Below are positions 1-4,598 of a stretch of DNA of 8,898 nt, in pieces; within the stretch, counting starts at the first letter, position 1; each line of letters starts with the position of its first letter. The notes beneath the pieces were generated by a model. It was not told the DNA's origin. It saw only the letters and a list, made by a program, of their open reading frames with translations, and did no database searches. Origin of the DNA: Desulfurococcales archaeon (GTDB taxonomy: Archaea > Thermoproteota > Thermoprotei_A > Sulfolobales > NBVN01). The position numbers and the translations under genes were made by a program. The DNA lies in assembly GCA_027083115.1 (NCBI GenBank), contig JALWQN010000024.1:1-8898 (forward strand), read 5' to 3'.

Positions 1-10
1 AGATAATAGG

Positions 11-27
11 AAGCTTTATAAAGGTTG
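11..27 (+). promoter_or_regulatory. TATA/BRE promoter of tfb
   Basis: An AT core TTTATAAA lies at 15-22, preceded by AAGC. Its centre is about 48 bases before the ATG at 67. Transcription would start near base 44 if the usual archaeal spacing of about 25 bases holds, giving a leader of roughly 20 nt that includes the G-rich ribosome-binding site at 54-62. This is read from sequence only. Confidence 0.6.
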
Positions 28-66
28 TAGAAGGGATTTTTAAGGTTTACTATTTGGGGGAGTATT

Positions 67-1005
67 ATGAATAGTTCAGAAAAGAAAGATAAGCATACAG
101 AGCCTTCTTCAGGGACCTGCCCTCCAGACAAGATTATTTTTGATGAGTTCAGGGGAGAATACATCTGCACTCTAACTGGGGAGGTTGTTGAGGATAAAGT
201 CGTTGATCAGGGACCTGAGTGGAGAGCCTTCACCCCTGAAGAGAGAGAGAAGAGATCTAGGTCAGGTTCTCCTTTATCCCCAACAATACATGATGGCGGT
301 CTATCCACAATGATTGACTGGAGAGATAGAGATGCCTCTGGAAAGAAACTGGAGCTGAAGAGGAGGCTAGAGGTTATCAGGTGGAGAAAGTGGCAGATAA
401 GGACAAGGATTCAGAACAGCATCGATAGAAATATCACTCAGGCAGCTACAGAGCTTGAGAGAATAGCCGATCAGTTAGGCCTACCTAGGTCTGTTAAGGA
501 ACATGCAGCCACAATATATCGTCAAGCTGTTGAGAAAGGAGTTGTTAGGGGAAGGGCTGTTGAGTCCGTGGTTGCTGCAGCCCTATATGCTGCATGCAGG
601 ATCTACAAGATACCGAGGACGCTTGATGAGATCTCCCAATACACTAAAACAAGCAAGAAGGAGGTTGCTAGGTGCTATAGGTTGCTTGTTAGGGAATTAG
701 ATATAAAGATACCGATTGCTGACCCCACTGATTTCGTTTCAAGAATTGCTGCTGCACTAGGGTTAAGCGGGAACGTCATAAAGAAAGCAATAGAAATTAT
801 TCAGCAGGCCAAGGCTAAAGGACTGACCGCAGGTAAGGACCCGGTTGGTCTAGCGGCTGCCGCCGTATATACGGCAGCTCAACTCTATGGCGAGAGAAGA
901 ACTCAGAAGGATGTAGCTCAGGTTGCTGGAGTCACTGAAGTGACCGTTAGGAACAGATATAAAGAATTAATTCAGTACCTACGGATTAAGGTCCCTGAGC
1001 AGTGA
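67..1005 (+). CDS. tfb: Transcription initiation factor B (TFB)
   Basis: This is the archaeal TFIIB homologue. It binds the TBP-TATA complex and the BRE, then recruits RNA polymerase and helps open the promoter. The 312-residue product has the family layout: an N-terminal ribbon (about 17-42), a B-finger/linker beginning DQGPEWRAF (47-55) and continuing through IHDGGLSTMIDW, then two cyclin-like repeats (about 118-205 and 215-305) that contact TBP and DNA. The second repeat carries the characteristic helix-turn-helix GVTEVTVRNRYKEL. The ribbon is degenerate: only C18 and C34 remain, and the partner cysteine of each CxxC knuckle is absent (CPPDK and CTLTG). From memory, Sulfolobus TFB1 has the same CPPDK...C..TGEV pattern, so this looks like a lineage trait and not damage. 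The ATG has a G-rich ribosome-binding stretch at 54-62 and a TATA box at 15-22. Identification is very secure. Confidence 0.97.
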   Translation: MNSSEKKDKHTEPSSGTCPPDKIIFDEFRGEYICTLTGEVVEDKVVDQGPEWRAFTPEEREKRSRSGSPLSPTIHDGGLSTMIDWRDRDASGKKLELKRRLEVIRWRKWQIRTRIQNSIDRNITQAATELERIADQLGLPRSVKEHAATIYRQAVEKGVVRGRAVESVVAAALYAACRIYKIPRTLDEISQYTKTSKKEVARCYRLLVRELDIKIPIADPTDFVSRIAAALGLSGNVIKKAIEIIQQAKAKGLTAGKDPVGLAAAAVYTAAQLYGERRTQKDVAQVAGVTEVTVRNRYKELIQYLRIKVPEQ

Positions 1006-1100
1006 GGACATCGTAAACAAACATCGCTTTCTTTCCTTAATTCACCTATCAAGCAGTTTAAAGAACTTCAGAATATAAATGAACTAATTATAAGAGAAAA

Positions 1101-1433
1101 CTATTCTGCTTCTATGAAAATTATGTTTTCTTCGGGGATCCCAAACTCCCTAACTAGCAATTGCCTAATCCTTGATTTATGGTTTCCCTGCAGTTCTACA
1201 TGATTATTCTTGACTGTTCCTCCAGTAGCTAACTTAGCCTTTAAGGTTGAAGCAACTTTCTTTAGATTAAAGACTGAAGGATCTAAACCCTCAATAATAG
1301 TGACTTCCTTACCGAACTTCCTTCTCTCAATTTTTATCTTGATAAGCTGTTGCTCGGCACCTAACTGCATGCATAGTTCTTCAGGTAATCCGCTGCAAAG
1401 GGATTCTATGTTCTCTACGTCCTTACCCGACAT
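1101..1433 (-). CDS. sui1: Translation initiation factor aIF1 (SUI1 family)
   Basis: aIF1 binds the small ribosomal subunit near the P site and enforces accurate start-codon selection. The 110-residue product has the SUI1 core (about 30-108): IKIKIERRKFGKEVTIIEGL (31-50), then the signature GGTVKNNHVELQGNH (71-85), then a C-terminal helix and strand ending EENIIFIEAE. Many archaeal aIF1 proteins open with a four-cysteine zinc knuckle (CxxCGLPxELCxC). Here only C13 and C21 remain around SGLPEEL, as I recall for Sulfolobus. The ATG has GGTGAGG just upstream on the minus strand (1435-1441). The gene stands alone: it faces tfb tail to tail across 95 bases and is divergent from the zinc-ribbon gene at 1580. 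Confidence 0.95.
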   Translation of the reverse strand: MSGKDVENIESLCSGLPEELCMQLGAEQQLIKIKIERRKFGKEVTIIEGLDPSVFNLKKVASTLKAKLATGGTVKNNHVELQGNHKSRIRQLLVREFGIPEENIIFIEAE

Positions 1434-1466
1434 GCCTCACCCTGCTACAATTTTCTGACTCATACA

Positions 1467-1485
1467 GAACTTATAAGGTTTTAGG
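1467..1485 (-). promoter_or_regulatory. TATA/BRE promoter of aIF1
   Basis: Read on the minus strand, this is an A-rich BRE-like stretch (CTAAAACC) followed by TTATAAG. The centre is about 41 bases upstream of the aIF1 ATG at 1433, which leaves a short leader containing the GGTGAGG site. Not experimentally tested. Confidence 0.55.
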
Positions 1486-1538
1486 GTACGGATATCAAGT
1501 CCATTAAACATGTTACTTGCCTTTATGTATTAAGTAAA

Positions 1539-1549
1539 GACTTAAAGGT
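1539..1549 (+). promoter_or_regulatory. Probable TATA element of the zinc-ribbon gene
   Basis: An AT-rich element GACTTAAAGG is centred about 36 bases before the GTG at 1580. Transcription would start at about 1569, giving a very short leader. Read on the other strand the same site also resembles a BRE-TATA (AAAACC then TTTAAG), so its direction is uncertain. Confidence 0.4.
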
Positions 1550-1579
1550 TTTCAAAATTTAGTTAACTCTGGTGTTAGT

Positions 1580-1762
1580 GTGGAGGAAGACATACTTTAT
1601 AAGTGTTGGGTGTGTGGTAAGGTATTCAGGAGAAGCGATGTTGAGGCTTTCGAGGCAAGAGAAGTGGGAGAAGGTTATTCCTTTATTAGATGCCCTGCAT
1701 GCGGGTCCAAAATAATTACTAAGATCCGTCGCGAGGGCTTTAAGAAAGTTAAAGCTGTCTGA
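1580..1762 (+). CDS. Small zinc-ribbon protein, possible RNA polymerase subunit Rpo12/RpoP homologue
   Basis: This 60-residue basic protein has two CxxC knuckles, C9-W-V-C12 and C38-P-A-C41, forming a zinc ribbon. It ends in a basic tail, KIITKIRREGFKKVKAV. Crenarchaeal Rpo12 (RpoP), the small zinc-binding subunit of RNA polymerase, has the pattern YxC..C...RCPYCGYRII...R...K.VKA, and the resemblance at both ends is good. However, the segment between the knuckles is longer here (25 residues between C12 and C38), and the protein exceeds the usual size of about 48. It may be Rpo12 with an enlarged loop, a paralogue, or an unrelated zinc ribbon. The start is GTG with a weak GGTG just upstream; no other start lies in frame nearby. 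Proximity to tfb and aIF1 fits an information-processing role but does not prove it. Confidence 0.6.
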   Translation: MEEDILYKCWVCGKVFRRSDVEAFEAREVGEGYSFIRCPACGSKIITKIRREGFKKVKAV

Positions 1763-1811
1763 AAACATTAGTTCTTCTTAATTCATGAAGTTTCACACAG
1801 TAAATAATAGG

Positions 1812-2132
1812 TTATTGGCTTAGGGTTAGGAGGCCTGCATCCATTAATTGATGAATAATTTCAGTGACTGGCGTTTTTAGTTCATCAATGCTCATTGCGG
1901 TTTCAGGATTTTCACCTAATTCCTTACTGATGTCATTCACTAGTTCCTCAACAGTTTTTTCACCATTGCATTTTATCCAGACGTAATAAGCTCCTGGGGT
2001 TAATGAAAAAACCTTATTCTCATCTAACGCAACAATAAAGTTCTCTCCTTCCATACTAACGCTGGAACCGTGTCTTAATGGTTTCTTAGACCTGATCCCA
2101 TCGTAAGTGAGCGGGCTTTTCTCATCGCTCAT
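1812..2132 (-). CDS. PqqD-like (RRE-fold) small protein
   Basis: The 106-residue product matches the PqqD fold: a small beta-rich half (FIVALDENKVFSLTPGAYYVWIKCNG, 32-57) followed by helices (EKTVEELVNDISKEL and TPVTEIIHQLMDAGLLTLS). In bacteria PqqD and related RRE domains bind ribosomal peptide precursors and present them to a radical-SAM partner. No precursor peptide or radical-SAM gene is in this window, so the substrate is unknown. I chose the ATG at 2132 over a longer in-frame reading from 2282, because the extra 50 codons are simply the ssb tail read in another frame. The ATG lies inside the ssb end, giving an 11-nt overlap, with a GGGGG ribosome-binding stretch upstream. This suggests translational coupling with ssb. 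The fold assignment is fairly secure; the function is not known. Confidence 0.8.
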   Translation of the reverse strand: MSDEKSPLTYDGIRSKKPLRHGSSVSMEGENFIVALDENKVFSLTPGAYYVWIKCNGEKTVEELVNDISKELGENPETAMSIDELKTPVTEIIHQLMDAGLLTLSQ

Positions 2133-2592
2133 ATTTGTTGCCCCCGCCATAACCTCCTCTCCCGTAAGACCCGTAAGACCTCCGACCTCTGTAGGATCTT
2201 CTTGGAGGTCTGTAGTTCTCTGGTGCTGTGGGGCTATCTTCAGGTATGTTTTCTGCTTCTGGAACTTCTTCCGTTGACTCATTTATGTTGCCTTTACCAC
2301 CTATGTTTAACTGTACATTACCTCTGTATGCAGTCGTCCAAGCACCCTTAATCTCAACGACCTGACCTTCCTTAACTTCTCCAGCAGCCTTACCCCATAA
2401 GGTAAGCTTAACTCTACCAGTATCATCACCAACCATGGCTTCACTAATTGTTCTTTGGCCTGACCTAGTATTAATTACTTTAGGCTCTTCCGACTCAATA
2501 ACCCTCACAACAACATCTAGGTTGTTCATCCCTGGCTTGAGGTCCATAACCTTAATTTTTTGGTTTTTCTTTTCTTCTCCAAATTCCGACAT
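2122..2592 (-). CDS. ssb: Single-stranded DNA-binding protein SSB (crenarchaeal single OB-fold type)
   Basis: This protein binds single-stranded DNA during replication, repair and transcription. The 156-residue product has one OB fold (about 15-103), including VGDDTGRVKLTLWGK and EGQVVEIKGAWTTAYRGNVQLN. These align closely with the Sulfolobus SSB as I remember it. The DNA-stacking aromatics of that protein (W56, W75, F79) correspond to W66, W85 and Y89 here, at a constant offset of 10. An acidic linker with the motif ENIPEDSPTAPEN (114-126) leads to a tail rich in Arg, Tyr and Gly. An in-frame TTG at 2601 is unlikely because GGAG abuts it directly; the same GGAG (2602-2605) lies 9 nt before the ATG at 2592. 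The gene overlaps the next gene by 11 nt. Confidence 0.95.
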   Translation of the reverse strand: MSEFGEEKKNQKIKVMDLKPGMNNLDVVVRVIESEEPKVINTRSGQRTISEAMVGDDTGRVKLTLWGKAAGEVKEGQVVEIKGAWTTAYRGNVQLNIGGKGNINESTEEVPEAENIPEDSPTAPENYRPPRRSYRGRRSYGSYGRGGYGGGNKYER

Positions 2593-2636
2593 ACAATTCA
2601 ACTCCGTTTTACGTTACGTTTAAGAGCGTTCTCCAG

Positions 2637-2648
2637 GATTTATAAGCT
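2637..2648 (-). promoter_or_regulatory. TATA element of the ssb operon
   Basis: On the minus strand the sequence GCTTATAAATCC is centred about 50 bases upstream of the ssb ATG. The predicted start near 2617 leaves a leader that contains the GGAG site. A second TATA-like element further up, at 2711-2724, could serve as an additional promoter. Confidence 0.5.
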
Positions 2649-2689
2649 ATAATGGAATAAGGAACATGTAAAAACTCAAGCAGAAATCA

Positions 2690-2716
2690 AAACCTTATTC
2701 TTTTTGAGTAAGGTTT
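2690..2716. repeat. 11-bp inverted repeat with five-base loop between ferredoxin and ssb
   Basis: The arms AAACCTTATTC (2690-2700) and GAGTAAGGTTT (2706-2716) pair over 11 positions with a single G-T pair, around a TTTTT loop. The element begins 25 bases beyond the ferredoxin stop and lies about 100 bases before the ssb ATG. It could be an RNA hairpin at the ferredoxin mRNA end or a palindromic protein-binding site. A TATA-like stretch overlaps its right edge. Confidence 0.6.
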
Positions 2717-2740
2717 ATAAAAAATTGATGTAGTAGTTCC

Positions 2741-2968
2741 TTAAGCTTTCTCAACAGTTATTGATCCAGTGGGGCAAGCTGTTCTGGCCTGCTCAACACA
2801 GTCAGCTAGGTCGTCAGGAACATTACCTTCGGTTTCAGAACCGGCTCTGTATTGCTCGACTATCTGGCTCTTACCGTCGGGTCCTGCCTCAAAGACTTGC
2901 GGGCAAATAGCGTAACATACCCCATCAGCTATACATGTATTCCAGTCTATCTTCACCTTCAAAGGCAT
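2741..2968 (-). CDS. Single-cluster [4Fe-4S] ferredoxin with Asp ligand
   Basis: This is a small cytoplasmic electron carrier for oxidoreductases. The 75-residue product has the cluster motif C12-IA-D15-GV-C18-YAI-C22-P and the C-terminal C65-P-T-G-S-I. The second cluster cysteine is Asp15, exactly as in Pyrococcus furiosus ferredoxin (CIGDAIC). By analogy C12, D15, C18 and C65 bind the cluster, and C22 with C57 could form the disulfide seen there. This is the short single-cluster type, not the roughly 103-residue zinc-containing dicluster ferredoxin typical of Sulfolobus, which would be a separate gene. The ATG has GGTGA at 2976-2980 on the minus strand. The gene is probably monocistronic: 148 bases and an inverted repeat separate it from ssb downstream. 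Its electron-transfer partner cannot be told from this window. Confidence 0.93.
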   Translation of the reverse strand: MPLKVKIDWNTCIADGVCYAICPQVFEAGPDGKSQIVEQYRAGSETEGNVPDDLADCVEQARTACPTGSITVEKA

Positions 2969-3002
2969 AGTTTATTCACCGTGTTAATTAATGGGTGGGG
3001 AA

Positions 3003-3018
3003 AATAAGTATAACGCAC
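3003..3018 (-). promoter_or_regulatory. Possible TATA element of the ferredoxin gene
   Basis: On the minus strand GCGTTATACTTATT lies about 40-45 bases before the ferredoxin ATG, at the spacing seen for the other genes here. It is a weaker match to the TATA consensus than the others. The rest of the 2969-3185 gap shows no convincing gene. Confidence 0.4.
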
Positions 3019-3218
3019 TAAATAATAATTAATAACAGTTAGAACAGTATAGACCTCTTCCCAGTAAACCATGAAGGGACTTCAGAGAGTATACGATTTC
3101 TTATTCGCGAATTATGGAGTACCTTAATACAGAGACAGTTTCTGCACCAAAAAACTAAAAAGCAATACTGAGTTAGGAGTATCTGGGGCCCGTAGCTCAG
3201 CCAGGTAGAGCGCCCGGC

Positions 3219-3240
3219 ATGCTATCTGTTGGCACGGGAA
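3219..3240 (+). other. tRNA intron 1 (position 32/33, 22 nt)
   Basis: The flanks form a bulge-helix-bulge. CCCG (3213-3216) pairs with CGGG (3235-3238) as the 4-bp central helix, with 3-nt bulges GC|A and AA|T at the two cut sites and an inner helix TGC (3220-3222) with GCA (3232-3234). The outer helix is weak, so this is a relaxed motif. Shifting the boundary by one base would give A32 in place of C32, which is less usual. Confidence 0.78.
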
Positions 3241-3245
3241 TCATA

Positions 3246-3259
3246 AGCCTGGCTGGGAG
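3246..3259 (+). other. tRNA intron 2 (canonical position 37/38, 14 nt)
   Basis: After intron 1 is removed, CTCA (C3218 joined to 3241-3243) pairs with TGGG (3254-3257) as the central helix. The bulges are TA|A and AG|A, the intact anticodon stem forms the outer helix, and GC/GC (3247-3248, 3252-3253) forms a tiny inner helix. A shift of one base (38/39) would give the same mature RNA, but the 37/38 choice gives the textbook motif. Confidence 0.78.
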
Positions 3260-3340
3260 ACCGGGCGGTCCGGGGTTCAAATCCCCGCGGGCCCACCATA
3301 AATCCTTTATTCCGGCAAGCTTCTCAGGCACTAGCCAAGA

Positions 3341-3841
3341 TCACTCAAGAACCAAGTCTACCTTACTCACTGAGCTTGTTCCTGAGAGGACCTTAAGGAG
3401 TTCTGTAATTATGGCGTATGGGTCTTGACTCCCTTCAACCCTAAACAAGTGGGTTTTATGCCTTAAGTTGTCTGATGTGCCAAACCTTCTGATGGATGGC
3501 CTAACCTTAAGTTCTCCAGCACTGGCTCTTTTTTGGGTTAGTTTCTCAAGAATTCCATAAGTGTCTGCCTCAGTCAATCCCCTAATCAGTATGGAGGCGA
3601 AGGTGGTGCATGAAGTCGTTAAGTAATCTATATGCCACCTTAATCCTTTTGTTTTTCTGAAGTGCCTTAAAATTCTCTTCATAGGATTTCTGAGGTTTGC
3701 GGAACCTACATAGATATAGATTCCTTTCTCGATCTTAGGGTAATTTAATGATTTTATGTTTAGGACTTTAGGGTTATCACACCTAATCAGTATCATGTAG
3801 CTTATGGGTTCAGCCTTACTTAAGGAGCTCACCCAGCTCAA
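3341..3841 (-). CDS. DUF123 / GIY-YIG (Uri superfamily) endonuclease-like protein
   Basis: This is a predicted small nuclease-fold protein of the archaeal DUF123 group, related to GIY-YIG endonucleases; the physiological substrate is unknown. In the 166 residues the hallmark GIYIYVGSA (40-48) is followed by RILRHFRKTKG (56-66) and WHIDYL (69-74), then a conserved C-terminal block RFGTSDNLRHKTHLF (119-133). In family members I recall, this last block reads FGSSDCxCxSHLF; here both cysteines are replaced (N and R), so any metal site formed by them is gone. The start is TTG at 3841, chosen because AGGAGG (3849-3854, minus strand) lies 7 nt upstream. An ATG at 3796 would also keep the core but has no such site. 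The gene overlaps the preceding gene by 26 nt and is the last of a three-gene operon, running tail to tail with the tRNA. Confidence 0.85.
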   Translation of the reverse strand: MSWVSSLSKAEPISYMILIRCDNPKVLNIKSLNYPKIEKGIYIYVGSANLRNPMKRILRHFRKTKGLRWHIDYLTTSCTTFASILIRGLTEADTYGILEKLTQKRASAGELKVRPSIRRFGTSDNLRHKTHLFRVEGSQDPYAIITELLKVLSGTSSVSKVDLVLE

Positions 3842-4187
3842 GACCTAACCTCCTGTAATATCTTATTAGGTCCCTTATTCCCATCTCCTTCCTTTCAACT
3901 GCCTTGACTGCCTTGCTCGTGCCGTAAAGTGTAGCGCCTACCGCGTAGGTTACGCCGGTAGGGTCTCCAGGGAAAGTTAGGAAAATTAGGGCTGCCTTCT
4001 CCATCCTTTCAGCCTTCATAGACTCATTTTTTGTTCCAATAACGTTTTTTAACGAACTTTTTGTTGCATTAGCCAAATCAACAGCCTTAACGGCAACCTT
4101 AACTTCTCTTTTGGCGTAACAAGTTATTTCCTTAAGGGATGCTGCAATCCTCTTGCTTTCTTCTTTTGTTAAAACAACGCCTTCCAT
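3816..4187 (-). CDS. Conserved-looking hypothetical protein, unrecognised
   Basis: I do not recognise this 123-residue protein. It is basic and mostly helical in appearance: a Lys-rich N-terminal helix (TKEESKRIAASLKEI), a stretch rich in Ala/Val/Lys (25-45), then a less polar segment EKAALIFLTFPGDPTGVTYAVGATLYG (63-89) with a Pro-Gly-Asp-Pro turn. It ends in a charged helix, IRDLIRYYRRLGLELGELL. No catalytic or metal motif and no clear membrane helix are visible; the only cysteine is C23. The start is uncertain: ATG at 4187 or GTG at 4196, neither with a strong ribosome-binding site. It sits between a winged-helix gene (stop at 4208) and the DUF123 gene, which overlaps its end by 26 nt, so all three are probably co-transcribed. 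Confidence 0.75.
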   Translation of the reverse strand: MEGVVLTKEESKRIAASLKEITCYAKREVKVAVKAVDLANATKSSLKNVIGTKNESMKAERMEKAALIFLTFPGDPTGVTYAVGATLYGTSKAVKAVERKEMGIRDLIRYYRRLGLELGELLK

Positions 4188-4207
4188 AAGAACCACTCTC
4201 TGAAAGA

Positions 4208-4498
4208 TTAGGCATTAGCTTCCGCTAATTCTCCCTCCCCACCAACTATCTGGATTTCTAGGCCCTGCGCACTTTCGAGAGCCTTAAGTAATTTTAGGCC
4301 AAGGCTAGTTAGTTTGTAAATCCTGTAATTGCCTTTCTCGTTAATGACCTCAACTATTCCTAGAGCTTCTAAGACGTGAAAGGTCGCAAGCACCTCATAC
4401 CTGGGGAGGCCCGTATAAGAGACCACATCACCTGGCGTAACAACCTTTCCAACCATCGATTTAATTATATCTCTTAATCTATCCCTAAAGTCTTTCAT
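4208..4498 (-). CDS. Winged-helix DNA-binding protein, candidate regulator
   Basis: The 96-residue product reads as a compact winged helix-turn-helix: helix RDRLRDIIKSM, then VVTPGDVVSYTGLPRYEVLATFHVLEALGIVEVI (helices 2 and 3), a wing with strands NYRIYKLT, and a final helix LGLKLLKAL, with an acidic tail. It most likely binds DNA as a dimer and regulates nearby genes. I chose the ATG at 4498 because GGTGAT (4503-4508, minus strand) lies at good spacing and a TATA element sits about 42 bases upstream. A longer in-frame reading to 4690 would run through the promoter and into the pilin gene. It is divergent from the pilus operon across 100 bases and leads a three-gene operon, so autoregulation and control of the pilus genes are reasonable inferences. 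Confidence 0.8.
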   Translation of the reverse strand: MKDFRDRLRDIIKSMVGKVVTPGDVVSYTGLPRYEVLATFHVLEALGIVEVINEKGNYRIYKLTSLGLKLLKALESAQGLEIQIVGGEGELAEANA

Positions 4499-4529
4499 GC
4501 AAGCATCACCACTTATGGCCTTAGGGATT

Positions 4530-4571
4530 AATGAGTATTTAAGGCCGAATACACTTGAACCTTTTTTAAGC
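4530..4571. promoter_or_regulatory. Divergent promoter region between winged-helix and pilin genes
   Basis: The near-palindromic element GTATTTAAGGCC (4534-4545) can be read as a TATA on both strands. For the minus strand it lies about 42 bases before the winged-helix ATG. For the plus strand it lies about 60 bases before the pilin ATG and leaves the GGAGGT site inside the leader. A second plus-strand candidate, GAACC followed by TTTTTTAAG (4555-4570), would put the transcript start near 4591 and cut off that site. Confidence 0.5.
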
Positions 4572-4598
4572 CTGAAATTCTGACGGAGGTCTAAAGTA

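Larger units (their letters stand above)
3186..3298 (+). tRNA. tRNA with CAU anticodon (elongator Met, or Ile2), two introns
   Basis: The cloverleaf is complete once two introns are removed. The acceptor is GGGCCCG (3186-3192) with CGGGCCC (3288-3294), then A73 and an encoded CCA (3296-3298). The D stem is GCTC/GAGC (3195-3198, 3208-3211). The anticodon stem is CCCGG (3213-3217) with CCGGG (3261-3265), the variable region CGGTC, and the T arm CGGGG-TTCAAAT-CCCCG (3271-3287). The 43 bases between the anticodon-stem arms exceed a 7-base loop by 36. Removing 3219-3240 and 3246-3259 gives the loop CTCATAA, anticodon CAU, and a 77-nt mature RNA. It is not an initiator: the stem lacks the three G-C pairs at 29-31/39-41 and the acceptor begins G-C. 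Elongator Met and Ile2 (CAU read as AUA after modification of C34) both remain possible. A weak A-rich TATA-like stretch lies at 3149-3161. Confidence 0.92.

Noticed and set aside
503..700. 65-codon frame inside tfb
   Set aside because: A shadow frame within a highly conserved gene, with no signal of its own.
1006..1100. Possible C/D box RNA or hairpin terminator between tfb and aIF1
   Set aside because: No properly spaced C and D boxes were found; only T-rich stretches that may end the two facing transcripts.
2133..2282. N-terminal extension of 50 residues on the PqqD-like protein
   Set aside because: It lies wholly inside ssb in another frame, with low-complexity sequence unlike PqqD. The ATG at 2132 has its own ribosome-binding site.
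3071..3127. Tiny reading frame (18 codons) between ferredoxin and the tRNA
   Set aside because: No ribosome-binding site, an in-frame stop two codons upstream, and no recognisable product; expected by chance.
3219..3428. Reading frame starting in the tRNA and ending in the DUF123 gene
   Set aside because: It overlaps a structurally well-supported tRNA and the antisense strand of a real gene.
4248..4498. Possible toxin-antitoxin pair formed by the winged-helix and adjacent small gene
   Set aside because: The second product has no PIN, RelE, MazF or HEPN-like motif and the gene sizes alone are not evidence.
4574..4579. Match to the ANTTTC hexamer reported upstream of UV-induced Sulfolobus promoters
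   Set aside because: Only one copy, on the wrong strand and downstream of the likely TATA; a six-base match is expected by chance.
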